Shown one piece after another: positions 20,069 to 31,019 of a stretch of DNA of 64,000 nucleotides. The notes under the pieces were generated by a model that made no database searches, was not told the DNA's origin, and saw only the letters and a list, made by a program, of their open reading frames with translations. The stretch is from Agapetus fuscipes (lineage: Eukaryota; Arthropoda; Insecta; Trichoptera; Glossosomatidae), in the NCBI GenBank assembly GCA_951799405.1, contig OX637359.1, positions 9,234,201 through 9,298,200 of the forward strand. The letters run 5' to 3'. Within the stretch, counting starts at the first letter, position 1, and each line of letters starts with the position of its first letter. The position numbers and the translations under genes are program-made.

Positions 20069-20320
20069 ATCTAATCTAAGTTGAAAAATATATGTAACAT
20101 AAAAGATTCACATTATATGCACTTTCACAAACATACATGCACAAGTTCGCGCTTAAACATGTCACATGTGGTCCCACAATATAAAAACCCGAATCTCACA
20201 TGGACGTACACCCTGCAACTCTTGCCGACCTTCCCTGAAACAGGGGTGACACTGGCAAAGTGAACCATTTTCTACAGCATGGGTGGTCAGCCGCATACCA
20301 ACCTATAAGTCCAGGAAATT
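20069..20320 (-). repeat. T1 LINE 3' end, complete tail
   Basis: Complete on the minus strand from ATCTAATCTAAGTTG to CCAACCTATAAGTCCAGGAA. Confidence 0.85.
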
Positions 20321-20667
20321 GGTTTTGAAAAGAACAGTAATAAACTGGCAAAAAACCCAGAGATACCTGTTACTCAATCTATAAACGGACAGGTTGGCAG
20401 AAGAATCAGTCTTGAAAACACCAAGTTCTTATAGTTTTGATGTCGTCTACAAAGGGAAGTAGTTTTGTTTTCTTTAATATAAACTTCAAACCATTTTTTT
20501 TTTACCATTGTCTAAGAGAGGGGTTTTATTTTCAACACAAAAAGTAAACGCTTGTATTGAACCGACAGTACCTCTTTGCTTGTTTTTTTTTTCAAATTTA
20601 TCAAATAAACGAAACTGCAAATGACTGGCATCTGCAAAGCGAGAAAAAGAGAAAAGCATGCTGTCCG

Positions 20668-20990
20668 GTCGATAGCTCAGTTGGTAAAGTGCTTGCATTC
20701 CATGCCGTGAGCTCGGGTTCGAATCCCACCGAGCGCGAGGGTGTCAGAAATGATTTCCCGTTTCGGTGTTTATTTCAAACCCCAAATAAAATACCGGCAA
20801 GGTTTACTCAGCCTTCAGAAGAAATGAGTACCAGCCCTCTCGAGAGCTGGGAAACCCCCACTTCAACGGAAGTGGTTGGCGTAAGGCCGGCCCCCTTACC
20901 TATAAAAATAAATAGGTTCAACTCGCCGCATGCGACCCCTTCGGGGAAAACGCGGCAAGAAGTAACACTATATGTGTAGCTTAGTTGCAA
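20668..20990 (+). repeat. tRNA-derived SINE1, full-length reference copy
   Basis: Head with A box TAGCTCAGTTGGTAAAGTGC and B box GGGTTCGAATCCC, spaced as in a tRNA gene. Body TTTCGGTGTTTATTTCAAAC and AACGGAAGTGGTTGGCGTAA, 3' end CGCGGCAAGAAGTAACACTA through TGTGTAGCTTAGTTGC. It is not a functional tRNA: no acceptor stem closes after the B box. Confidence 0.85.
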
Positions 20991-20999
20991 GTTGCAAGT

Positions 21000-21128
21000 T
21001 GCAATGCATGACGAGAGTGATGAATGCCGAAGAGATGAATGAAGGTTGCAAGGACCAAACAAATTTTAGACACATCTGCGGAGGTGCTGGCCAACCCTAG
21101 TGAATGGCAGCTGGATACAATACATTAA
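21000..21128 (+). repeat. T2 LINE 3' end
   Basis: GAGAGTGATGAATGCCGAAG, then ATCTGCGGAGGTGCTGGCCA and CCCTAGTGAATGGCAGCTGG, ending in short TACA-type repeats. Confidence 0.55.
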
Positions 21129-21516
21129 CATCCATATTCTGTCGCGAAACCCAATTGTATTCATTTTCTTAGAAAAACAATATTTGTTTATGCATCATTC
21201 AAGAACAAATCGCCACCTTAAAGGTAAAACTGAATGAGTTACAGATTCACTGATTTTAGAAATGATTAGAGAGTAACTTCTCATCGTAAGTGAACTAATA
21301 ATAAGGCATTTCTCATGAAAAACTTCTAATCTACAGGAATTTCATTCTTTTGTAGTGTTTTCTCTCTAAGCAAACAGGAAAAAAGGTGCATTTATCTAAG
21401 AAACCCATGTTAGTTTAATAAGTCACTTGAATAAGAGTTTTAGGCTTACACGGCCGGCTGATGATGCTGGAGTGATGCTTTCCGGGATCTTTTGCCGTGG
21501 TCTCTGGGAGCTGGAG

Positions 21517-21563
21517 CTTCCGGACGTTTCGCCCATTTGTACGATGGGCTTCTTCAGCGTGAA
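21517..21563 (-). ncRNA. hammerhead ribozyme-like core (P6, left arm)
   Basis: On the minus strand: helix I CG pairs plus TTTC/GAAG across a bulged A, CTGAAGA, unpaired A, helix II GCCCAT/ATGGGC, GAA, palindrome ACGT, C. All invariant core bases are present. Confidence 0.7.
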
Positions 21564-21620
21564 ATATGATGATGACGATGATCTTGATGAGAACTGTGAG
21601 ATCAAGATCATCATCATCAT

Positions 21621-21955
21621 CCGGTCGATAGCTCAGTTGGTAGAGTGCTTGCATTCCATGCCGTGAGCTCGGGTTCGAATCCCACCGAGCGCGAGGGTGT
21701 CAGAAATGATTTCCCGTTTCGGTGTTTATTTCAAACCCCAAAATAATAATGCCGGCAAGGTTTACTCAGCCTTCACAAGAAATGAGTACCAGCTCTCTCG
21801 GGAGCTGGGAAAACACTACTTCAATTGAAGTGGTTGGCGTAAGGCCGGCCCCCTTACCTGTAAAAATAAATAGGTTCAACTCGCCACATGCGACCCCTTC
21901 GGGGATAATGCGGCAAGAAGTTACACCATATGTGTAGCTTGGTTGCGTTTTTTTT
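21621..21955 (+). repeat. tRNA-derived SINE1, full length, inserted in P6
   Basis: Near-identical to 20668-20990, with A box AGCTCAGTTGGTAGAGTGCT and B box GGGTTCGAATCCC. It ends in a T run followed by ATCATAC, and ATCAT also precedes the head, consistent with a short target duplication. Confidence 0.85.
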
Positions 21956-21962
21956 TATCATA

Positions 21963-22010
21963 CTTCACGCGGAAGAAGCCCATCGTAGAAATGGGCGAAA
22001 CGTCCGGAAG
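21963..22010 (+). ncRNA. hammerhead ribozyme-like core (P6, right arm)
   Basis: Helix I CTTC-A-CG (21963-21969) with CGGAAG (22005-22010). The core reads CGGAAGA (U4 changed to G), then unpaired A, helix II GCCCAT/ATGGGC, GAA, ACGT, C. One invariant base is lost. Confidence 0.55.
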
Positions 22011-22104
22011 CTCCAGCTCCCATAGACCACGGCAACAGATCCCGGAAAGCATCACTCCAGCACAATAAGTCACTTATTCAGTTTTACGTGTAAGGTGTCG
22101 CAAT

Positions 22105-22438
22105 ACCTGTTTATTTTTTTGTAAAAAAACTTTTTCTTGCTTGATCTTGACAATTTGTTGTTTCTAAAGCTCAACCCACGTAGCTCCATCGGCGTTGATT
22201 AAATAAAATGACGTCAGCACGAGCTTTGCAAAACAATTTGAAAATTGCGGTCCTACCTCACGCTTAGGGGACAATTATTGCGATAACCTGAAGCCTGGGA
22301 TTTAATGATTCCTACAAAGCAGGATAGTTGATAAGTTGCAAGTGGTTATGTGATTAGTGGTTAGTTCACTTGCCAAACTTGTTCAATATTCTGATTGTTA
22401 TTTTTGAATAGATGCGTAAGAATATACGTATTGTTTTG
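22105..22438. other. unassigned stretch
   Basis: No frames or partners identified. Confidence 0.4.
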
Positions 22439-22439
22439 G

Positions 22440-22600
22440 TAAACGGGTTCAGTTTAATAAAAACTCCGGATAATTTATTTCACACTATTTATTTGTAAAT
22501 ACCGTTCACATTTGGTTCAAACAGAGTTAACTTTTGTACTGTGTTACTGGTCAGTTCCAATACAAGTCTCTGCTACAGGCAGCTTTAACTCTTTATTTAG
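22440..22600 (+). repeat. LTR-B-like fragment
   Basis: Shares GGGTTCAGTTTAATAAAA, TCACATTTGGTTCA and AGAGTTAACTTTTGTACTG with 53155-53345 and, inverted, with 63765-63900. Confidence 0.4.
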
Positions 22601-22616
22601 TAAAAAAATTGTTGAT

Positions 22617-22855
22617 ATCCGGCTGACCACCCATGCTGTAGAAAATGGTTCACTTTGTCAATGTTACCCCTGTTTCAGGGAAGGTCAGCAGGAGTTGCAG
22701 GATGTATGTCCATTTGAGATTTGATTTTTATGTTGTATGTTCACATGCAGCATGCTCAAGCGCGGACTTGTACGTGTCTGCTTGTGAGAATGCATGTAAT
22801 GTGAATACCCAATGTTAAATATCTTTGCAGCTTAGATTAGATAAGATTAGACATA
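22617..22855 (+). repeat. T1 LINE 3' end, complete tail
   Basis: From CCGGCTGACCACCCATGC to TTAGATTAGATAAGATTAGA, with all conserved blocks. Confidence 0.85.
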
Positions 22856-22859
22856 AGGA

Positions 22860-23160
22860 CGTTTCTCGAAACATTGGGAACCGGAACATTCGACATTGCC
22901 TTAACACTATACTTAGGAGATTTGAACAAATGCTCACACCATCGAAAAAACTCAAATACAATTATCAAAACACCTATATCTAGAGACACACTCGCACAAA
23001 TAAAAACACACAGACACAAAATCACACATTTGTAACAGTATTCAAAGTTTTGGAAAGAAATTATTTGAGATATTTTCTAATTTTCATTTAAATATAATAT
23101 ACTAATTTTATATCCGTCTCCTTTTGCTCATACTCGTTTTTCTTATTTCAATCTGTTGAT
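22860..23160. other. unassigned stretch
   Basis: AC-rich near 22985-23030. No other features. Confidence 0.35.
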
Positions 23161-23570
23161 TTATTTATTCGGAAGTTCCCTCTTGTAATGCAGACGACCA
23201 GCTACAGATCTGATGGACGCTGGCCGTCTGGTATCTCGCAAAAAACTTATCCTAATTTTTTTGCTTTATGCGGCCAACGTGATCCCTCCAGAACCGTCTC
23301 CTCTACGTGATGTGATTTTGCCGTCAAGGTCACACGTGCTTCTGATTTCTGAGTTACCTAGTCACTCTTTTATATGCTTATTCATTACATATTTAATCCA
23401 TAGCCAATACACGGATCATCGCTTTTTTGTACGGATAATTCGCATTAGGTGGCAGTTGAGCTATGGTGTCGAAGTTTATGAGGTCCGTGAGGATCTTGTA
23501 GAAATTATTGATAGGTCAGGTCATTTGTTTTGCTGGTTCTTGAAGGTAGGTTGTTAAATAAAATTTAGAT
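23160..23570 (+). repeat. unknown repeat R23 with a 114-codon frame
   Basis: Open frame 23213-23557 has no recognisable domain. Its second half (GGATCATCGCTTTTTTGTAC, GCATTAGGTGGCAGTTGAGC) is clearly related to 39850-39965, so this is more likely a repeat than a gene. Confidence 0.4.
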
Positions 23571-24145
23571 TGTTAAATTTTATTTGAGATTTATTTGGAT
23601 TTTAAGATACAAATTTAGAAAAGAAATTTGTGTTGTTTCACTTTGAATTACAAGTAGGAAGTGAGAAAACAGTGCATGAAACTTAATAAAGACAAAATTA
23701 CAGTAATACCAACTCTTAGGAATATAAATTGTTGGTTGTTACCTACCACTTAAATGCTAACAAAAAAGGTTATCTGAAATGCATATAGATGGCAATGCCT
23801 TTATTTTTTCCATGTCAAAATATTTGACATATGGATTGGATTATAAAAAAAAAAATTAAACATTTATTGACTGTCTTTATTTACTATCCTGGTCTGTGCT
23901 GCTCTCTTAAAGCTGGGCGGTTAGAAAACGAATGTCTTACGTGACTTTCCGTCAGAAGATTTTGTCAGAAATTGAAGCTTTTTAAAAGAAGGCCGCGTGA
24001 AAACTAGGCTTTGCAACTCTTGCCGCCTTTTCCTGAAGCAGGAGTTGCGAAGATTTCCTGCAAAAGATAACGATGTCGATGACACGGTTTTTTGATATTA
24101 ATTTTCTATGACAAATTCAGTGTACATTTTTGAGTCAGTTTATGA
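23570..24145. other. unassigned stretch
   Basis: A short T1-like block (TTGCAACTCTTGCCGCC) at about 24012. Otherwise empty. Confidence 0.35.
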
Positions 24146-24147
24146 AA

Positions 24148-24391
24148 TCTAATCTAATCTAATCTAAGTTGCAAGGATATGTTACATTGGAGATTCACAT
24201 TACATGCATTTTTACAACCAGCCACGTACAAGTTCGCGCTTGCACATGCCGCATGTGAACCTACAACATAAAAACCAAATCTCAAATGGGCAACTCTTGC
24301 CGTCCTTCCCTGAGACAGGGGTGACATTGGCAAAGTGAACTATTTTCACAGCATGGGTGGTCAGCCGCATACCAACCTATAAGTCAAGGAA
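24148..24391 (-). repeat. T1 LINE 3' end, complete tail
   Basis: Starts with three ATCTA-type units and runs to ACCTATAAGTCAAGGAA on the minus strand. Confidence 0.85.
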
Positions 24392-24399
24392 CATACACG

Positions 24400-24722
24400 A
24401 CAAATTACTTTTTTAAATCAGTAAATAATAATATCTATGGACATCAAAACTGAAACCGCAAACAAATTCTAATTAAATAAACCCCTAGCCGCCAACATTA
24501 CAGATCAACCGCCATTATGAAACAAATTGGGATTTGAGATTGTGAAAGTATCAGAATTAAATCACAAATAGGAAGCTCGAGGAAAGTATGGCTTGATCAG
24601 ATGATTGATATTTGGAGGAAAAGTTTGATGTACATCAGATAATTGTATCGATCTATACCAAGACGTTGATGTGGTCCGGTCAATAAAAGTCTTCATGCTG
24701 CATCGAATATGTCACATCCAAT
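24400..24722. other. decayed LINE-like sequence
   Basis: CCCCTAGCCGCCAACATTAC at 24481 corresponds to the stop-codon region of the T1 ORF (compare 44300-44335), so 24391-24510 may extend the T1 copy. The remainder is unassigned. Confidence 0.4.
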
Positions 24723-24724
24723 AA

Positions 24725-24925
24725 ATAGTCCATCGGAGCCTGGAAAAGATGGTTGTGATGATGGACCCAAGAGAGCGCAGGACCGTGGGAAGACCCAGAG
24801 TGGCTGGACAGAGTGGTGGCAGACTACCGTACAGTATTAGTATGGAACTAGAGGAGGAGAGGAAGGCGTTAGACAGGCAGCGGTGGCTGAGTTTGATCAA
24901 GGAGGCCAGAGCTGGAAGTCTCATT
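24725..24925 (+). pseudogene. LINE ORF2 C-terminal fragment
   Basis: The frame contains RRTVGRPRV and then a charged stretch ending DRQRWLSLIKEA. GRPR followed by DRxxWxxLxxEA is the usual C-terminal pattern of several non-LTR ORF2 proteins. It differs from the T1 C-terminus (GRGRPRKVWMDQI). The RT domain is absent. Confidence 0.55.
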
Positions 24926-24929
24926 ACCA

Positions 24930-25528
24930 CGGTAATTCTTACCTACCGTATATCGGTAATATTTGTATGAAAACTAAACAGCTGTTCACTTGCGGCCATC
25001 TTAGATTGACGTACCAATGGTGAAGATGATTAATATATTGTCAAAAAAAAAACTTAAAAAAAAAATATTTTTGCATATTTATAAAAATCATAAATTTATG
25101 ATATCGCTCTTTGTGTTTGAAGCTGTATTTTCCAAAATTCCAGCAGGTAAAAGGTCAAAATTAATTAATTCAGAAGAATTCAATATGTGTGTAAAACACG
25201 TTTTGTATCTAGTTTATTGTGTAAACAGAATGCTAATTTTTTAGCAAAAAATAATAATAAGTGATTGGAGGATCTCTAATTTTTTTTTTTGTAATACCCC
25301 AAAAATAAGAGTGCCTTGTCTATTTACCAACATAAAGGCACTAACGACTACATAAGTTGTATTTTCTCTATAAATAATAGATTACTTATGTTTTTTTTAG
25401 TGACTGAGATTAAAAATCAATGTAAGTTGTAAAAATAGCGGTTGATCTGCAATGCTGACGATTAATGCCAAGGCTTTCAAATTTTCAATGTTACTTTAAA
25501 AATAGATATCTACTTAATTTTAAAGGAC
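24930..25528. other. unassigned stretch
   Basis: 24940-25010 (ACAGCTGTTCACTTGCGGCC) is shared with the interior of M5 at 26032-26060. The rest is AT-rich. Confidence 0.4.
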
Positions 25529-25530
25529 CA

Positions 25531-25735
25531 GAAATTCTTATGTAACACTGTTTTATTTTCACTCGCGTATTAATTTTATTTTTATTAATATATTCGAGCG
25601 TTATCGATCTCTCAATCATCTTCAGGTACAATCAAATGAAGATGATTGAGAGATCGAAAACTTTCGTATTTTTTGATTAAAATTAAATTAATAAGCAAGT
25701 GAAAATAATACAATGTTTCATTAGAAATTTGGATT
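25531..25735. repeat. Penelope-like fold-back, family P2, decayed cores
   Basis: Inverted arms (about 25531-25627 and 25636-25730). Both retain TGAAGATGATTGAGAGATCG, but one reads GAT instead of GAA after helix II and the other has lost C3, so neither core is intact. Confidence 0.65.
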
Positions 25736-25739
25736 TTTT

Positions 25740-25815
25740 AAAATTAACTACCCCTTTGGAGATAACGCGGCAAGAAGTAACACTATACGTGTAGCTTAGT
25801 TGCGTTTTTTGCGTT
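25740..25815 (+). repeat. SINE1 3' end fragment
   Basis: AACGCGGCAAGAAGTAACAC and GTGTAGCTTAGTTGCG match the SINE1 3' end. A PLE terminal motif (GAATTTTCAGTGTTAACACA) follows at 25838, so the fragment interrupts the P2 element. Confidence 0.7.
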
Positions 25816-25910
25816 TAACTAGAAAACAATTAAAACGAATTTTCAGTGTTAACACACACGTCACACACCATACAAAATATATTATTTTTAAAAGTAAAAT
25901 GGGGCTATTC

Positions 25911-26142
25911 TTAGACATTTTAGTCGTCGGTTGAGCCCACGCTTTAACAAACAAATGGTGGCCGGTCTGGAAGTTTAATCATCACGGTCGTTCTTACCTA
26001 CCGAATTTTGTTATATTTGTATGAAAACAAATCAGCTGTTCACTTGCGGCCATTTTGGATTTACAGGTCTTTATATAAATGCATCATTAGTTTTTTAAAA
26101 GCGTGGGCTCAACCGACGACTAAAATGTCTAAAAATAGCCCC
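25911..26142. mobile_element. MITE M5
   Basis: Inverted termini of about 45 bases: GGGGCTATTCTTAGACATTT at left, AAATGTCTAAAAATAGCCCC-like at right. No coding capacity; the flanking duplication is not clear. Confidence 0.7.
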
Positions 26143-26144
26143 GT

Positions 26145-26635
26145 AAGGGTTTATGTATTGGCATTGTGAAGATTAATTTTAAAGAATTATTAATGTAAAA
26201 ATAAAGCACAAAGAGTTGTTTTACTTGAAAATGCAATAAATATTCTAGCAATAAAATAAAAACAATTTAATTATTCAGATACAAATGCTCATCCAATAAA
26301 ACACTAGTAAACAATGAACGTCGTCATAAAAAGCGTTTTACGGTTCTGACAGCCGGTAGTGTCGCTAACCATATTATGTTCCAGCATCTCCATACAAAAT
26401 GAACAAGACAACTTAACACAAAGACACGTTTTTTACTTGAGTAACGATCGTCCAAGTATTTAACTCATTGAGGTATAATATTAGTGGAGAAGAAGCTAAC
26501 TTACGACATTGTAACGTACCGTGAGACTAGCCTTTCAACTTGACCTGTCAACTGTCAAAGATATCAAACGCCACATAATGATCGTGTAAAAAAAGTTAAC
26601 TTAAAGAGAATCATTTTTGTGTGTCCCACCTTCAG
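26145..26635. other. unassigned stretch
   Basis: GAGGTATAATATTAGTGGAG near 26470 is echoed at 57847-57865 (GAGGTATAATTTAAGTGGAG). No genes. Confidence 0.35.
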
Positions 26636-26637
26636 GG

Positions 26638-27140
26638 TCTAATCTAATCTTATCTAATCTAAGCTGCAAAGATATATATCATTTAAGATTTACACTAAAT
26701 GCATTCCCACAAGCAGATATGTATAATTTCGCGCTAACACATGCCGCATGTGGACCTTCAATATAAAAACCCAATCTCAAATGAACATAAGCCTTGCAAC
26801 TCTTGCCGTCCTTCCCTGAAACAGGGGTGACATTGGCAAAGTGAACCAATTTTTATATTATGGGTGGTCAGCCGCATAACAACCTATAAGTCAAGGAACA
26901 TACATAACAAATTACATTTTTTAAATCAAAGAATAAAAATAACAATATATACATGGACATACAAAAACTAAATCATAAAACCAATTTCACTTTAACAAAC
27001 CCTAGCCGCCAACATCACAGATCAACCGCCATTTCTTTCTATCCTTGCATACTTCTTTCATTTCCTCCAGAGTCATAACCTTCTTCATACAAGCTCTTCT
27101 TTTATTATGACTCTGAATATTCCATTCATTCGCAGGGTCA
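26638..27140 (-). repeat. T1 LINE 3' end including ORF C-terminus
   Basis: Minus-strand copy starting with ATCTAATCTTATCTAATCTA. Past the usual tail it continues through CCTAGCCGCCAACATCACAG into the ORF end (27000-27140), whose coding strand reads the SHNKRRACMKKVMTLEEMKE region. It is 5'-truncated at CATTCATTCGCAGGGTCA. Confidence 0.8.
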
Positions 27141-27144
27141 TTTA

Positions 27145-28215
27145 AGGGTCATCTTAAAATAACGGATAACATTTTTCATAAATATGCGTCTCTAGTGTTA
27201 TTTTAAAGATAACAACAATTTTTTCCTTCCTCACATTTAGCGGGTAGTATGCTACACTCCTTTCAGCAGGCGCGTGCTTGGGTATAGGCAAATACATTTC
27301 AGAATAAATATTTTCTCCAATTCCTTTTAAACCATCCATTTGAAATTGGTTGAAGTGCTAGCGAATGCTCCAATCGAATTTAAATTTTTAATTTTATATC
27401 TCAATATCAAGCTTAAATGCATTTTTTACCATATTATATTTCCTACCTATTAGGCGCATGTGCCTTTATGGGATGCACGCCCTGATTGAGCCTGCTAACC
27501 AGAAAGCACGGTCCCTAAAATTAGTGCGTGTCTGATGGTGCAGCTGAACTAAGTGTATGTTTTCTTGTTTACTCTTTCCTGTGTTTCGATACCCATTAAT
27601 TACACATGCCGTTATGTGTTATTATAATCCCATTTATCTTTCATAATTAACAAATTATCCGGCCAAAACAATAAAACTCGTGCACACAACGTTAACGCAG
27701 ACATGAATATTAAAAATGCCAACTCCATATGAAGATATCCCAGATTTGACACAGTTTTACTGTTAACAATGAAATCACACTGTGAGCATATTTTTTCTCT
27801 TTCTAACTAAGGATAATTTGTGGTTAAATAGGTTGAAAGGGATACTAAGCTTTCGTTAAAAAATAGTTTCCAGTCCATAGATATTATACGTCAACGATTC
27901 AATTATTCGTTTAAACTCAAATATAACGAAAACCAAATTAATATATGAAAATTAAAACGCTCATTAGACACGCTGTTTTAGTTTCTATGAATCTTTCGGT
28001 GAACACTTTGGTTAAGTTTTTTACTTGAGAAATATCATAGCTTCATTAGCATTCAAACACTCGCGAATCTTGTATAACTCCATGAATAAATTTTGCACAA
28101 TTTCTGTTTTGCCTTTGTGTGAAATTATTGGATACTTGTCGGTTCATTATCATAATGTTTTTCTAACTACTCCGTACTGTGTGAAAATGAAAAACAATAT
28201 TTCGCTTAGTAACAA
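27145..28215. other. unassigned, one repeat segment
   Basis: 27765-27840 (AACAATGAAATCACACTGTG, GATAATTTGTGGTT) matches 58665-58745. Elsewhere no coding or repeat call. Confidence 0.35.
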
Positions 28216-28217
28216 GT

Positions 28218-28525
28218 CCATTGGATAGATGAGTTGTTAGAATACTTGCGTTCCGTGCCAAGAGTTAAAGATCGATTCCCACCAAGGGTATTATAAATGA
28301 ATACCCATTTCGGTGTTTATTTCAAACCCAAAATAAAATACCAGTTAGGAATACATTTTTTTCAAATTAAATAGATGTCCTTGGAACTGGGATACCCACT
28401 TTAAATTAATTGGTTGGTGTTATGCCCGCCTCATTACCTGTAAAAAATAATCGGTTTCACACCCCAAATGCGATCCCTTTCTCCGGGAGCAACGCGTCAA
28501 GAAGATACACTATGTTTAGTCAATT
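28218..28525 (+). repeat. SINE1, old diverged copy
   Basis: Degraded A box, B-box-like AAAGATCGATTCCCACC, then TTTCGGTGTTTATTTCAAAC and GCAACGCGTCAAGAAGATAC. Confidence 0.7.
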
Positions 28526-28584
28526 CATTATTAAAATGTCTTTCTTGACCCATGCAAAAGGTTCATGCAGCCTTACAGCAGCTG

Positions 28585-28860
28585 TTTTTGTAGACGCTAA
28601 GGTCGAGCGGACAAGGTAATGGTATCTGAATTTGTGGTTTTGCAATCTGCGCCGGTTTGAGTCCCATCATGCCTTTTTGCAAATAGCTTTGACCCTAAGC
28701 TAACGTATGTCATTAGATATTTATTTATAAAAAAAAAATTATAATGAAATTAAATCCATGAATTATTCACTGATAATTTGAAAAACAGTTTCTGGTTTGG
28801 AAAATATAGGCTGTTTAATTGCATTCCTCTTCACAAATTTATTGAAAAAATGAATACCTG
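28585..28860 (+). repeat. tRNA-like SINE3
   Basis: tRNA-like head with CTAAGGTCGAGCGG and a B-box-like CGGTTTGAGTCCC. The body TTTGACC...ATGTCATTAGAT and the 3' part TTCTTCACAAATTT match 51775-52022. Confidence 0.5.
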
Positions 28861-28934
28861 GCTGTTGCTTTTGAAATAAGCGCTGACGAGCGATGAACAA
28901 GCGTGTAAAAAGCTCTCTATGTGATAAAGACACC

Positions 28935-29150
28935 TGTTACTCTCACTGTTTCCTGCCGTCGTTCCACTAGGGGTGGCCGGTACCTCCTCAGATGCGTCTC
29001 CACTTTATTCTGTCCTTGTCTATCTCTTTCATACTTCAACATTCATCACTTTCCCATGCATTCTCTTCTCTTATTCTCACTGCAGGTACCATTTGTTCGC
29101 AACTTCACCTATTTGGTATATTTTGCATTCCTTCGTCGGTCTTCCTTTTT
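28935..29150 (-). repeat. T2 LINE 3' end
   Basis: On the minus strand AAGTGATGAATG and GGAGACGCATCTGAGGAGGT followed by CCACCCCTAGTGGAACG parallel other T2 ends. Open frames on the plus strand here are shadows of this repeat. Confidence 0.5.
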
Positions 29151-29639
29151 CTTCTGAAATTCCCTCTGTACACTTTCTCCACAATGTTTCACTAGACCAC
29201 ATAGCTCAGACTGATATTTTAAATGTTAATGTATCTTTGCAACTTAGATTAGAGACTACCAGTCAATGATGTAGCAGCAGCTATGTCCTCTTCCTCGAGC
29301 ACACTTCGCTCAAATGCATCATTAAATATTGACATGACCCGGGAACCGGTCTTGAAGGTTTACCCAACGCACCAACTTTGGTATACTCGCACACAGGCAG
29401 CTCGGGAAGTCATTAAAGTATAATAATCTCTTACTTTTGAATAGATGATGATGATGATATGTGAAGATAAATTCGCCACCTTAAAGGTAAAACTAAATGA
29501 GTGCTTATTAACTTATTTAAATAATCGTGGATTACACATTTTATTGGCATTCCCTTCACATAGTAAGTGAACGAATCGCACTTTATATGTAGCTTAGTAG
29601 AAAAAAAAGACTCCTAAATGAGCCATAAAAGACTCGTAT

Positions 29640-29925
29640 CATCGTAGCTAATGAGATGCCAATAGATCAACGCCCAGCTGGAAGACTTCCTAAAGGTGGA
29701 AAGGTAGCTGGACGTACTCATTTAAGGATCTATGAGACGTACTATGCAGTTGCTGGTCCTCTGGCCTGGAACCACCTGCCACATCATGTAAGAAAGCTAG
29801 AGGACCATGGAAAGTTCCGGAAAGTACTGAAGACAACCAAATTTCTGGCATCATTTGCACAAGCGCCCTTTAAGTGACTACATCACGAAACGGCGCTATA
29901 AAGAAATCATCAACTCATCATCATG
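29640..29925 (+). pseudogene. CR1-like LINE ORF2 C-terminus and 3' end
   Basis: The frame to 29877 reads RTHLRIYETYYAVAGPLAWN, LPHHVRK and a basic end. The A-x-x-LWN-x-LP-xx-VR pattern is the familiar C-terminal block of CR1/Jockey-type ORF2. After the stop, AGTGACTACATCACGAAACG GCGCTATAAAGAAATCATC resembles the tail of SINE2-A. Confidence 0.6.
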
Positions 29926-29934
29926 ATAAGAAAT

Positions 29935-30410
29935 TTTAAGAAAAAATACCTGAGTCAAGAAATATAAAAAGCAGGTTATTAAAAGACAATGCATGATTGA
30001 ATTTGATGAATTTGCGTTCAATTTTGTCCATCGGCTCTAACCACACTTCAAATGTCGAACTATAAGCCAAAGAGCGTTCGATCGCCAATCCATAAAATAT
30101 TGCCAAACTATTAAAATGATTGCATGGCATTAAAATATAAAATAACCATAAAGGACGCCCACACATGAAAAAACAACTGAAAATTTCCATATGTAGTACC
30201 TACATAATATTTTGATAATAATAATAACACGTGTTTTGCATATTTTTATTGAATGCTTAAAAACATTAATAAACAGTAATAAAAAATCTGTTTTTTCCTC
30301 TTGTCTATCTTCTGTGTTGCTGACTTCCAGCTGTCTCTTCATCTTTTATGTGGTCTTCCTCAAAGATGTCTGCCAGAGAGAAATTGATTATGTAAATATT
30401 TTAAACCAGT
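29935..30410. other. unassigned stretch
   Basis: Short overlapping frames on both strands, none with a recognisable motif. Confidence 0.4.
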
Positions 30411-30411
30411 C

Positions 30412-30540
30412 TCACATTATCGTGTTTTAAGTTTTTTTCTTAGCTTAGATTGGGTAGAGTGTGATTCTTAAGACAATTTCATTGATAGTTCCACTATAAA
30501 TCAAATTATAACTGAGCCAAACAAGCACTGGGGTACGAGA
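30412..30540 (-). mobile_element. MITE M1, partial
   Basis: CACATTATCGTGTTTTAAGT, TTGGGTAGAGTGTGATTCTT and the terminus AGCCAAACAAGCACTGGGG. Confidence 0.65.
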
Positions 30541-30769
30541 TATCATTAATAGACCCTAATTGCATCGCTCATTATTGCAGACACAAGATAAAACACAAGA
30601 TAATCTATGTCGCCATTAATTTTTAACCAGTCCTGCTAACTGCACCAAAAATGCATAATCTCCTGCGATAAATCCAGCTAACTAGTGTAGACAAAACCAT
30701 ATTATAATGGTGGGAAAACAGTACTGCAAGTCACGTTTAAACTCATCCATAGCGTTTTTTAAAAGTGTA

Positions 30770-31018
30770 CTGTACCCTTAGTACGAGTTGCAAAACTTGA
30801 GTAATGTAAAGTTTACGGCAATTACTAAGGAGTGTATTTCCCCAAAATCTGCCGTTTTTGTTTGTTTGAACTTGATTTTCTTCATCACTGTAGGTAACTC
30901 TTTTGCTAAGACCATAAAGTGTAAATTAAAAAACGGCAAATTTTGGGAGAAATCACTCTTTAATATTTTTCGTAAACTTTACTTTTCTCAAGTTTTGCAA
31001 CTCGTACTAAGGGTACAG
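30770..31018. mobile_element. MITE M4
   Basis: Termini CTGTACCCTTAGTACGAGTT and its inverse form an inverted repeat of about 45 bases. The interior block GCTAAGACCATAAAGTGTAA is shared with M3. Confidence 0.75.
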
Positions 31019-31019
31019 A

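Larger units (their letters stand above)
21434..22064. repeat. Penelope-like fold-back, family P6, split by SINE1
   Basis: Inverted arms GATGCTGGAGTGATGCTTTC and GAAAGCATCACTCCAGCA (21466 on, and ending about 22062), each with a hammerhead core. The gap between arms holds a SINE1 copy. Confidence 0.75.
21213..22100. mobile_element. MITE M6 split by a Penelope-like fold-back
   Basis: Left terminus CACCTTAAAGGTAAAACTGA (21210s) and right terminus TTCAGTTTTACGTGTAAGGT (22078-22097) form an inverted repeat. The body AATAAGTCACTT breaks at about 21430 and recurs at 22065, flanking the inserted P6 element. Confidence 0.65.

Noticed and set aside
20668..20740. Possible tRNA gene from A and B boxes
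   Set aside because: The same head occurs in many copies joined to a common body and 3' end, and no acceptor stem closes after the B box. It is a tRNA-derived SINE head.
20808..21062. Minus-strand 84-codon frame over SINE1
   Set aside because: Shadow frame of the SINE; the same peptide recurs with each SINE1 copy.
25594..25670. Hammerhead cores in the P2 fold-back at 25531-25735
   Set aside because: One arm has GAT for GAA and poor helix I; the other lacks C3. Treated as decayed and not listed as ribozymes.
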